A DNA stretch of 7,135 nt. Origin: Nanobdellota archaeon (GTDB taxonomy: Archaea; Nanobdellota; Nanobdellia; Pacearchaeales; GW2011-AR1). The notes beneath the pieces were generated by a model. The model did no database searches and had not been told where the DNA came from. It saw only the letters and a program-made list of their open reading frames with translations. Positions 1 through 4,759 of this stretch are shown here, piece after piece. Position numbers and translations under genes: made by a program. Each line of letters starts with the position of its first letter. The first letter of the stretch is position 1. Location of the stretch: NCBI GenBank assembly GCA_018817905.1, contig JAHISS010000103.1:1-7135 (forward strand). Reading direction: 5' to 3'.

Positions 1-125
1 AAGAACTAATGAAAGAAGCAATAACAAGAGGCTTGAAAGAACAAGAAATAGAAGAAGCTGTAGAAAAACTTAAACGCAACGGAGATGTATTTGAACCTAA
101 AAAAGGATTCATACAAAAAATCTAA
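1..125 (+). CDS. C-terminal end of a winged-helix protein, probably MCM helicase (5' partial)
   Basis: The reading frame is open from the window edge (first full codon at 3) to TAA at 123-125, giving 40 residues. The visible part is a winged-helix tail: a recognition helix rich in E and K, then a wing ending GDVFEPKKGFIQKI. This type of ending (hydrophobic-EPK-x-GF/Y) closes many archaeal MCM replicative helicases, and the next gene, one base downstream, is an RPA-like single-strand-binding protein, so a replication role fits. The ending is also similar to the C terminus of that neighbour, so a second RPA subunit is an alternative. No ATPase part is visible, so the MCM assignment is moderate; the coding call is firmer. 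Confidence 0.6.
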   Translation, partial: ELMKEAITRGLKEQEIEEAVEKLKRNGDVFEPKKGFIQKI

Positions 126-126
126 A

Positions 127-813
127 ATGGCAATCATACAAAAAAGGCAACCTGCAAAAAAGTTCTGGATAGCAGATATGCTGAACGCAGAACAAAAAAC
201 GAATGAACAAGGATTCAAATACTATACTATTAGGGGAAAAGAAGCAATAAGAGTAAACATCATAGCGGGGGTAATATCCTCTTACATCAACGAAATAGGA
301 AACTATGCAATGATAACCTTGGATGACAGTTCGTCACAAATAAGACTAAAAGCATGGAACGAAGATGTAAAACAACTAGCCAATTTACATATCGGAGAAA
401 TAGTCTTAGTAATAGGCAGAATAAACACCAATGAAACAAACACAGAAATCTTCATAAGACCAGAAATAATAAAACCCGTAGCAATAGACTGGATGGAACT
501 CAGACTAAAAGAACTAAAAAAAGAATTCGGAAAAGCACCTCCAGTAAAAGAAATAATAACTGAACCTCAAAAAATAAAAGAAGAACTCATTGAAGAAATA
601 CCAGACGAACCGGTAGCAGGCGTAGCACTAGCAGTAAGAGAAAGAATACTACAAGCAATAGAAGCAAACGACACATCAAACGGAGCAGAAATATCAGTAG
701 TCATAAAAAACTCAGGAGTTCAAGAATCTGAAGCTGAGGCAGCAATAAACGAGCTAATAAGGGAAGGAGAAGCATTCCAACTTAAACACGGATTTATTAA
801 ACTCATTTCATAA
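127..813 (+). CDS. RPA32-like OB-fold single-stranded DNA-binding protein
   Basis: This is a 228-residue protein. Residues about 41-118 form an OB fold of the RPA type: a strand set around VNIIAGVIS, then YAMITLDDSSSQIRLKAW and IGEIVLVIGRI, the pattern of archaeal RPA small or associated subunits (COG3390-like). An acidic, proline-containing linker follows (about 119-164), and residues about 165-228 form a winged helix ending EGEAFQLKHGFIKLI. OB fold plus winged helix is the architecture of RPA32. It would bind single-stranded DNA and recruit replication or repair partners. The ATG at 127 was chosen over an in-frame ATG at 85 because the earlier one lies inside the upstream gene; 127 leaves a one-base gap, typical of an operon. 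The family call is from motif pattern only; the exact RPA subunit is uncertain. Confidence 0.8.
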   Translation: MAIIQKRQPAKKFWIADMLNAEQKTNEQGFKYYTIRGKEAIRVNIIAGVISSYINEIGNYAMITLDDSSSQIRLKAWNEDVKQLANLHIGEIVLVIGRINTNETNTEIFIRPEIIKPVAIDWMELRLKELKKEFGKAPPVKEIITEPQKIKEELIEEIPDEPVAGVALAVRERILQAIEANDTSNGAEISVVIKNSGVQESEAEAAINELIREGEAFQLKHGFIKLIS

Positions 814-829
814 TTTTGTTTACAAAATT
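812..829. terminator. Inverted repeat with T-run between convergent genes
   Basis: AATTTTGT (812-819) and ACAAAATT (822-829) are perfect 8-base arms around a two-base centre, followed on the plus strand by T828-T832. The repeat lies exactly where the RPA-like gene (stop 811-813) meets the minus-strand small gene (stop 820-822), so it could end transcripts from both sides. Archaeal termination depends mainly on T-runs, and the repeat is pure AT-rich sequence, so chance is possible. Confidence 0.35.
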
Positions 830-936
830 TTTAACACATTCAACATTACAAATCCCACTAGGACAACTAACGCTAATACTAATCCTTTAATCATGGCAAG
901 TTCTGCTTGTCCTTTTTTATTTGTGTCGGTTTCCAT
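820..936 (-). CDS. 38-residue membrane protein resembling a class III signal peptide (minimal pilin-like)
   Basis: The frame runs from ATG (934-936) to TAA (820-822). The protein has a polar N terminus (METDTNKK), the motif KKGQAELA, then an uninterrupted hydrophobic helix of about 22 residues to the end (MLNVLKIL). Archaeal type IV pilin and archaellin precursors have this layout: positive charges, G before Q at the prepilin peptidase site, an E shortly after, then a hydrophobic stretch. Here almost nothing follows the helix, so it would be a minimal pilin-like or simple single-pass membrane peptide. Its start overlaps the last six codons of the upstream membrane gene (stop 917-919), which suggests translational coupling. 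It is too short for homology by eye; the coherent membrane helix and overlap are the support. Confidence 0.5.
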   Translation of the reverse strand: METDTNKKGQAELAMIKGLVLALVVLVGFVMLNVLKIL

Positions 937-1300
937 CTTTTTTACCTTCTATGTAACTTATTCTATTTTCAAGTTTATTAATTTTATTATTCATAGCCAT
1001 ATCTTGTTTTAGTAGGTTTATGCTATCTTCTTGATTTTTGATCCTAATTTTAAGATCCTTAATCTCAGTAATATGTTGATTATGTAATTTCCTATTATCA
1101 ACCCATCTTTCCTCTCGTTTATCAAGAAATCTAAAAATAAAGTACAATAACCCTACAATTATGCATACACCAACTATTATGTAAATTATATAATGAGTAT
1201 AATCTTTGTCAATTTGCTGTATGAAGTAGATACCAAATGCTACTGCTAATGGTATCCCTATTTCAACCATTTTGCTTGTTCGCTTAGAATACTTATTCAT
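917..1300 (-). CDS. Two-helix membrane protein with cytoplasmic coiled coil, function unknown
   Basis: This 127-residue protein has a basic N terminus (NKYSKRTSK), a first membrane helix at about 13-29, a short polar loop (DKDYTH), a second helix at about 37-59, and a charged, heptad-like segment from about 60 to 118 that probably forms a coiled coil. The positive-inside rule puts both ends in the cytoplasm (inference). No family is recognised. The start at 1300 has a TATA-like element on the same strand at 1331-1340. An internal ATG at codon 11 is an alternative start. The gene runs opposite to its neighbours and uses more T-ended codons than they do, which could reflect recent acquisition or weak expression. 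It overlaps the 38-residue gene at 934-936. Confidence 0.75.
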   Translation of the reverse strand: MNKYSKRTSKMVEIGIPLAVAFGIYFIQQIDKDYTHYIIYIIVGVCIIVGLLYFIFRFLDKREERWVDNRKLHNQHITEIKDLKIRIKNQEDSINLLKQDMAMNNKINKLENRISYIEGKKDGNRHK

Positions 1301-1330
1301 TTAGATTCTTTTTGTGACATTAACCGCCTG

Positions 1331-1340
1331 TTTAAATATT
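1331..1340 (-). promoter_or_regulatory. Putative TATA box for the minus-strand membrane protein gene
   Basis: Read on the minus strand this is AATATTTAAA, about 31 bases before the ATG at 1300. That spacing would place the transcript start a few bases upstream of the ATG, as for the leaderless genes nearby. The surroundings are very AT-rich, so the call is modest. Confidence 0.4.
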
Positions 1341-1346
1341 TTTGTT

Positions 1347-1361
1347 CTAATTTTAAATTAG
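1347..1361. repeat. Perfect 7+1+7 palindrome between divergent promoters
   Basis: CTAATTT and AAATTAG flank a single central T. The palindrome lies between the minus-strand TATA-like box (1331-1340) and the aIF2-beta TATA box (1383-1390), where an operator for one or both genes could lie. AT-rich composition makes a chance occurrence plausible. Confidence 0.3.
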
Positions 1362-1382
1362 TTAGATATTCTTAGCTAAACA

Positions 1383-1395
1383 TTTATAAATAAAC
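1383..1395 (+). promoter_or_regulatory. TATA box of the aIF2-beta/DUF424 operon
   Basis: TTTATAAATAAAC starts 32 bases before the ATG at 1415, so transcription should start at or just before the start codon (leaderless). The same 13 bases occur at 2113-2125 and 2874-2886 before other genes here. Confidence 0.75.
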
Positions 1396-1414
1396 CACAT
1401 ATTCTTACTAGATA

Positions 1415-1825
1415 ATGGCAACTTACGAAAATATGTTAAAAAGAGCAAGGGACAAACTGCCAGAAAGAGCCCTAAAATCAGAAAGATTTGAAATACCAAA
1501 AGTAACAGGACACTTACAAGGCAACAAAACAGTAGTAACTAACTTCACAGCAATAGCAAACACACTCAGAAGGGAACCAGAACACCTACTCAAATACCTC
1601 CAAAGAGAACTAGCAACTCCTGCACAAATAGACGGACCAAGACTAGTCCTCGGAAGAAAACTTAACTCTGTGCTGATAAACTCAAAAATAGAACAATACG
1701 CAAAAAGCTTTGTGCTATGCCCACAATGCGGCAAACCTGATACAGAAATGAAAAGAGAAGAAGGGTTCCTAATACTAAAATGCACAGCATGTGGGGCAAA
1801 ATACCCAATAAAGGCAAAAATATGA
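1415..1825 (+). CDS. eif2b: Translation initiation factor aIF2 subunit beta
   Basis: This 136-residue protein has the full length of archaeal aIF2-beta. It has an N-terminal helix that in the family contacts aIF2-gamma, an alpha-beta domain at about 25-95 (FEIPKVTGHLQGNKTVVTNF is characteristic), and a C-terminal zinc ribbon with C102, C105, C123 and C126 (CPQCGKPDT and CTACGAKY). With aIF2 alpha and gamma it forms the GTP-dependent complex that delivers initiator Met-tRNA to the small ribosomal subunit. The ATG at 1415 follows a TATA box at leaderless spacing. The stop overlaps the next gene's ATG. I see nothing missing or unusual in the protein. Confidence 0.97.
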   Translation: MATYENMLKRARDKLPERALKSERFEIPKVTGHLQGNKTVVTNFTAIANTLRREPEHLLKYLQRELATPAQIDGPRLVLGRKLNSVLINSKIEQYAKSFVLCPQCGKPDTEMKREEGFLILKCTACGAKYPIKAKI

Positions 1826-2106
1826 TACAACTAAAAATACATTCAGAAGGAGTAATAAGCCTATGCGACTCTGACCTAATTGGAAAAACATTTGAAGAAG
1901 GCGACCTACAATTGGAAATGTCAGAAAGATTCTACAAAGGCGAAGAAGCAGCAAGAGAAGAAATAGTTGAAGCATTGAAAAACGCAAAAACAATAAACAT
2001 AGTCGGAGAAGAATCAATAAAACTAGCATTAGAAGAAAAAATGATAACAAAAGACGCTATTAGAAAAATAGGCGGCACTCCACACGCGCAAGTATTCTTC
2101 ATGTAG
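1822..2106 (+). CDS. DUF424 family protein
   Basis: This 94-residue protein starts MIQLKIHSEGVISLCDSDLIGKTF read in two parts: a strand pair, then the family's (L)(L/I)GKTF(E)EGDLQLE signature. It continues with SERFYKGE, a helix, and NIVGEESIKLALEEKMI, and ends IGGTPHAQVFFM, the conserved GxPHAQ tail of DUF424 (COG2412). The function of the family is not established. It often follows aIF2-beta in archaea, and here its ATG overlaps the aIF2-beta stop as ATGA, so the two are probably translationally coupled. I chose this ATG over an in-frame one at 1780 because the family's conserved N terminus starts here. Confidence 0.9.
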   Translation: MIQLKIHSEGVISLCDSDLIGKTFEEGDLQLEMSERFYKGEEAAREEIVEALKNAKTINIVGEESIKLALEEKMITKDAIRKIGGTPHAQVFFM

Positions 2107-2112
2107 ATAAAA

Positions 2113-2125
2113 TTTATAAATAAAC
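2113..2125 (+). promoter_or_regulatory. TATA box of the hypothetical gene at 2160
   Basis: TTTATAAATAAAC is identical to the boxes at 1383 and 2874. The predicted transcript start is about 2138-2142, which leaves a leader of about 20 bases before the ATG, unlike the leaderless neighbours. Confidence 0.65.
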
Positions 2126-2144
2126 AATTAATTTTTGCAATCCA

Positions 2145-2151
2145 GAGGTGA
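2145..2151 (+). promoter_or_regulatory. Shine-Dalgarno site deciding the start of the hypothetical gene
   Basis: GAGGTGA is complementary to the usual archaeal 16S rRNA 3' end and lies 8 bases before the ATG at 2160. It argues against the in-frame GTG at 2148, which is inside the site itself. It is the only strong Shine-Dalgarno match I see ahead of a gene in this window. Confidence 0.7.
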
Positions 2152-2159
2152 AGGGAGAA

Positions 2160-2522
2160 ATGAAAATGGATAAAATATGTGGACTTATAGCACTATGGGC
2201 GGGAGCATTAGGAACAGCATGCGTATCATCATACTACAACCTTCACGGAGAAGTAGAACTGACAGGGGCACTAACACAAAAAACAAATGAATGCGGCAAA
2301 CTAGAAAAAAAACTAGGTGTCGAAGAAAAAGACGACTGCACAAGCACAATCGCAGTTGAAACACCAGAAGGAAAATATGTAATAGGGGTATTGGGACAAC
2401 CAGAAGACAATTTAACAGTCGGATCAAAAGTAAAATTCCTAAAACAAAGCTCATACTGGGTAACAAGCTTCAACCAAAACAATCAAGGATTTTTAACAGC
2501 AGGGAATATAAAAAAGCTTTAA
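2160..2522 (+). CDS. Hypothetical exported or membrane-anchored protein
   Basis: This 120-residue protein is not recognised. Its N terminus has a short basic start (MKMDK), a hydrophobic segment at about 6-20 ending GTAC, and a cysteine at 21. That resembles a weak lipobox, so it may be a signal peptide, a lipoprotein or a simple membrane anchor. The rest is soluble. C45 and C60 flank a lysine-rich helix and could form a disulfide outside the cell. Residues about 62-105 look like a small beta domain (STIAVETPEGKYVIGVLG, then VGSKVKFLKQ), OB- or SH3-like in pattern. The start is fixed by the Shine-Dalgarno site; an ATG two codons later is possible. It has its own TATA box, so it is probably a single-gene unit sitting between translation genes. 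Confidence 0.75.
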   Translation: MKMDKICGLIALWAGALGTACVSSYYNLHGEVELTGALTQKTNECGKLEKKLGVEEKDDCTSTIAVETPEGKYVIGVLGQPEDNLTVGSKVKFLKQSSYWVTSFNQNNQGFLTAGNIKKL

Positions 2523-2529
2523 GAATAAT

Positions 2530-2537
2530 TATATAAA
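2530..2537 (+). promoter_or_regulatory. TATA box of the NMD3-like gene
   Basis: TATATAAA starts 30 bases before the ATG at 2560, which is leaderless spacing. Confidence 0.65.
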
Positions 2538-2559
2538 CAAAGAATATCTTCTAAAGCAC

Positions 2560-2880
2560 ATGGGCAAACCAGAAGACAGACATGTAGATTACTATGAAGC
2601 GATAATACAACTAAGACCCCCAACAGAGGAAATCATAGCATTCATAAAAAACCAGTGCAAAAAAAGAAAAGAAGCAATAACAAAAATAGTAACCCTCAAA
2701 ACAGGAATTGACCTGTACATAACTTCTCAAAAATTTGCCAGAACCCTAGGGGCAAAACTAAAGAGAAACTTCGGCGGAGAACTAAAAATAACAAAAAAAA
2801 TCCACACCAAAGACAGACAAACAAGCAAAGACATCTATAGAGCAACAATACTATTCCGACCTAAATCTAAAGGTTTATAA
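2560..2880 (+). CDS. Short stand-alone NMD3-family domain protein
   Basis: This 106-residue protein matches by pattern an internal/C-terminal part of archaeal NMD3 (COG1499): YYEAIIQLRPP near the start, then a helix, GIDLYITSQKFARTLGAKLK (about 49-68), FGGELKITKKIHTKDRQTSKDIYRATILF (about 71-99, read as two motifs). NMD3 is a large-subunit assembly and export adaptor in eukaryotes; the archaeal version probably acts in 50S maturation or quality control. Full-length archaeal NMD3 also has an N-terminal region with zinc-binding CxxC pairs. Here there is only one cysteine (C33) and no room for that region: the gene has its own TATA box and ATG, so it is built as a free-standing domain and not cut by a frameshift. 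Its stop codon lies within the TATA box of the aIF1A gene. Confidence 0.8.
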   Translation: MGKPEDRHVDYYEAIIQLRPPTEEIIAFIKNQCKKRKEAITKIVTLKTGIDLYITSQKFARTLGAKLKRNFGGELKITKKIHTKDRQTSKDIYRATILFRPKSKGL

Positions 2881-2888
2881 ATAAACCT
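2871..2888 (+). promoter_or_regulatory. aIF1A promoter: TATA box inside a perfect 8+2+8 inverted repeat overlapping a stop codon
   Basis: AGGTTTAT and ATAAACCT are perfect arms around AA. The arms contain the TATA element TTTATAAATAAAC (2874-2886), 31 bases before the aIF1A ATG, and the stop codon TAA (2878-2880) of the upstream gene. A palindrome on the TATA box could be a repressor site, a hairpin in the upstream mRNA, or a by-product of the promoter consensus. Confidence 0.65.
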
Positions 2889-2904
2889 GATTTTTAAAGC
2901 AAAT

Positions 2905-3252
2905 ATGAACAAAAAGAAGCAAGAAGTGCTGGACAAAGAAGCACAAACCCAGCTAGAACTAAGAAGAGTAAAGCTCCCAAGAGGAAACCAGGCCCTAGGA
3001 ATAGTAGAAACCAGACTAGGCGGATCACGAATGAGAGTCAGATGCCTGGACGGAAAAACAAGAGTATGCCGGATACCTGGAAGACTAAAAAGAAAACTAT
3101 GGGTAAGAGAAGGAGACACAGTACTAATAGAGCCATGGGAATTCGGAGGAGATGATAAAGGAGACGTCATATTCAAATACAGACCTACCCAGGTCGATTA
3201 CTTAAAAAGAAAAGGAATTCTTAAGGAAGTTGAAAACCTACAAGAATTCTAA
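2905..3252 (+). CDS. eif1a: Translation initiation factor aIF1A
   Basis: This 115-residue protein is the normal size for archaeal aIF1A (IF1 homologue). It has a basic N-terminal tail, then an OB fold at about 25-95: LPRGNQALGIVETRLGGSRM, the RVRCLDGKTRVCRIPGRLKRK core, and VREGDTVLIEPWEF, all hallmark segments. A short C-terminal tail follows. It binds the A site of the small subunit during initiation. The ATG at 2905 has a TATA box at leaderless spacing. The KH gene starts 13 bases after its stop, so these genes are likely one transcript. In many archaea a RIO1 kinase gene stands between aIF1A and the KH protein; here there is none. Confidence 0.97.
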   Translation: MNKKKQEVLDKEAQTQLELRRVKLPRGNQALGIVETRLGGSRMRVRCLDGKTRVCRIPGRLKRKLWVREGDTVLIEPWEFGGDDKGDVIFKYRPTQVDYLKRKGILKEVENLQEF

Positions 3253-3265
3253 TCAGCCCCCCAAA

Positions 3266-3814
3266 ATGTACATCCAAGAAATAAAAATACCGAAGGACCG
3301 AGTAGGAGTTTTAATTGGAACAGATGGCAAGTTCAAGAAAAGACTAGAGAAAAAAACAAAAACAAAAATTGATGTTGATTCTGAAACAGGATTTGTAGAA
3401 ATAAAAGGCGAAGACTCAGTAACACTATACGTACTGAAAGATGTTGTTCAAGCAATCGGCAGAGGATTCTCACCAGAAATAGCAGAAAAACTACTAAAAG
3501 AAGACACGCTACTTGAAATTGTCAACATACAAGACTTCTCAGGAAAATCCAAAAAGAAAATGGACAGACTAAGAGGAAGAGTCATAGGGACAAAAGGAAA
3601 AGGCAGAACTATGGTCGAACAAATAACAAATACAAAAATAAGTGTCTACGGAAAAACAGTCGCAGTCGTCGGACGAATAGAAGATGTAATAATAGCAAAA
3701 GAAGCAGTAGAATCATTACTATCCGGAAGCCCACACGGGAACATCTACAGGTGGCTACTGGATAAGAAAAAAAAGCAAACAAAAAGAGAGATTGAAGATG
3801 GGGCCATTAATTGA
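3266..3814 (+). CDS. KH-domain ribosome-assembly protein, Dim2/PNO1-like
   Basis: This 182-residue protein has two KH domains. KH1 (about 1-80) has the GxxG loop GTDG at 18-21 in VGVLIGTDGKFKK. KH2 (about 85-160) has RVIGTKGKGRTM, followed by ISVYGKTVAVVG and SGSPHGNIYRWL, the conserved end of the archaeal PNO1 family. Dim2/PNO1 binds near the 3' end of the small-subunit rRNA during 30S/40S maturation. The ATG at 3266 gives the usual family N terminus (MYIQEIKIP); an upstream TTG at 3230 lies inside aIF1A and was not used. The last 17 bases overlap the methyltransferase gene, pointing to co-translation and possibly shared work on the same rRNA region. Confidence 0.92.
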   Translation: MYIQEIKIPKDRVGVLIGTDGKFKKRLEKKTKTKIDVDSETGFVEIKGEDSVTLYVLKDVVQAIGRGFSPEIAEKLLKEDTLLEIVNIQDFSGKSKKKMDRLRGRVIGTKGKGRTMVEQITNTKISVYGKTVAVVGRIEDVIIAKEAVESLLSGSPHGNIYRWLLDKKKKQTKREIEDGAIN

Positions 3815-4586
3815 AGAGATAAAAAACAAAAAAGAGTTGAAATCACTGAACTCTGACTTTGTCGGATCAATAACAAAAGAACTTCTAGAAGGAAAAAAAA
3901 TCAATATAGATAAGAAATCAGAAAGAAAAAAAATAATCAAAGAAGTCCGAAGCATACTGCACGCAGTCTATGGGGTGTTCAAGAAAAGCAAGTACACCAA
4001 AAAAGAAAAACTACTGAAAGATATTTCTAGTTTGAAAGATACAGCAGGACACAATAAAATATTAGAGCTGCACAGATCAACAAAAGAAAGACTGGAATAC
4101 TATCCCTCAGTGTATGAAAAGATATTTGCCATCACAGGAAAACCAAAATCTATATTAGACCTAGGATGCGGACTAAATCCACTATCTTATCCTTACATGA
4201 GACTGAAAACAGAATACTACGCAACCGAATTGACAGAAGAAGACTCCAAATTCATACAATCCTACTTTGATAAATTAAAAATCAAAGGCAAAGCATACTC
4301 ACTAGACCTAACAAGAATCAATACACTACCCCCTGCAGATGTCTGCTTCCTCTTCAAACTACTAGACACACTTGAAACACTTAAAAGAGATATCACAAAA
4401 ACAATATTCGAACAACTGCAAACAAAATGGGTAGTAGCAAGCTTCCCGTTGAAAACCATTGGGGGAAGAAAAAACATCAGCAAACGCAGATTGGTATGGT
4501 TCGAAAAAATCATAAAAGACTGCAAATACGAGACATTTGAGATACCAAACGAGGTATTCTACGTGATAAAATTGGCCTCTAAATAA
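3798..4586 (+). CDS. Arm/Rmt/FmrO-type rRNA (guanine-N7) methyltransferase homologue
   Basis: This 262-residue protein matches the 16S rRNA m7G1405 methyltransferases (ArmA, RmtB, FmrO; known for aminoglycoside resistance) motif by motif and at similar length. It has a helical N-terminal rRNA-binding region (1-90), LHRSTKERL (91-99), the SAM-binding loop ILDLGCGLNPL (119-129), a motif II acidic position in YATELTEED (141-149), LFKLLDTLE (185-193), SFPLKTIGGRK (215-225) and the C-terminal FEIPNEVFYVIKL. From memory, RmtB has LHASTKERL, VLDIACGLNPL, IFKLLPLLE and SFPTRSLGGR at the same places. SAM binding is well supported; the exact target base is inference. The ATG lies inside the KH gene (17-base overlap), and an A-rich GA tract precedes it without a clear Shine-Dalgarno site. 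An acquired resistance role is less likely given this housekeeping setting and matching codon use. Confidence 0.85.
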   Translation: MGPLIEEIKNKKELKSLNSDFVGSITKELLEGKKINIDKKSERKKIIKEVRSILHAVYGVFKKSKYTKKEKLLKDISSLKDTAGHNKILELHRSTKERLEYYPSVYEKIFAITGKPKSILDLGCGLNPLSYPYMRLKTEYYATELTEEDSKFIQSYFDKLKIKGKAYSLDLTRINTLPPADVCFLFKLLDTLETLKRDITKTIFEQLQTKWVVASFPLKTIGGRKNISKRRLVWFEKIIKDCKYETFEIPNEVFYVIKLASK

Positions 4587-4591
4587 TTAAA

Positions 4592-4599
4592 TTTATAAA
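4592..4599 (+). promoter_or_regulatory. TATA box of tRNA-Gln(TTG)
   Basis: TTTATAAA starts 34 bases before the tRNA 5' end, leaving a leader of a few bases for RNase P removal. Confidence 0.7.
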
Positions 4600-4625
4600 C
4601 AACCCCCGACTTTGAACTCATACGC

Positions 4626-4698
4626 AGCCCTATGGTGTAGCGGTCAAGCATAGCGGACTTTGGATCCGTTGACTTAGGTTCAAATCCTAATAGGGCTA
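4626..4698 (+). tRNA. tRNA-Gln (anticodon TTG)
   Basis: A 73-base cloverleaf. The acceptor AGCCCTA pairs with TAGGGCT (4691-4697). The D stem is GTGT/GCAT, the anticodon stem GCGGA/TCCGT, and the loop CTTTGGA has anticodon TTG at 4660-4662. The variable region is TGAC and the T arm TTAGG-TTCAAAT-CCTAA. The discriminator is A4698. CCA is not encoded and there is no intron. It has its own TATA box and a T-run downstream. Confidence 0.95.
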
Positions 4699-4705
4699 TT
4701 ATCCC

Positions 4706-4712
4706 TTTTTTT
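4706..4712 (+). terminator. T7 run after tRNA-Gln(TTG)
   Basis: Seven T residues start 8 bases after the tRNA end, which is a typical archaeal terminator. Confidence 0.6.
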
Positions 4713-4723
4713 AAATAGTAAAA

Positions 4724-4732
4724 TATATAAAA
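4724..4732 (+). promoter_or_regulatory. TATA box of tRNA-Gln(CTG)
   Basis: TATATAAAA starts 36 bases before the second tRNA, so the two tRNAs are probably separate transcripts. Confidence 0.6.
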
Positions 4733-4759
4733 CAAGTAACAAGAATTGGCTATAAACGC

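Noticed and set aside
1423..1830. Minus-strand 135-codon open frame opposite aIF2-beta
   Set aside because: It is the mirror of a certain gene; A-ended codons on the coding strand give few stops on the other strand. Its translation has no coherent domain.
3230..3265. TTG start adding 12 residues to the KH protein
   Set aside because: It would overlap aIF1A and adds residues outside the family's usual N terminus; the ATG at 3266 fits better.
3798..4586. Methyltransferase as a recently acquired aminoglycoside-resistance gene
   Set aside because: No mobile-element signs flank it, it overlaps a core ribosome-assembly gene, and its A-ended codon use matches the neighbours.
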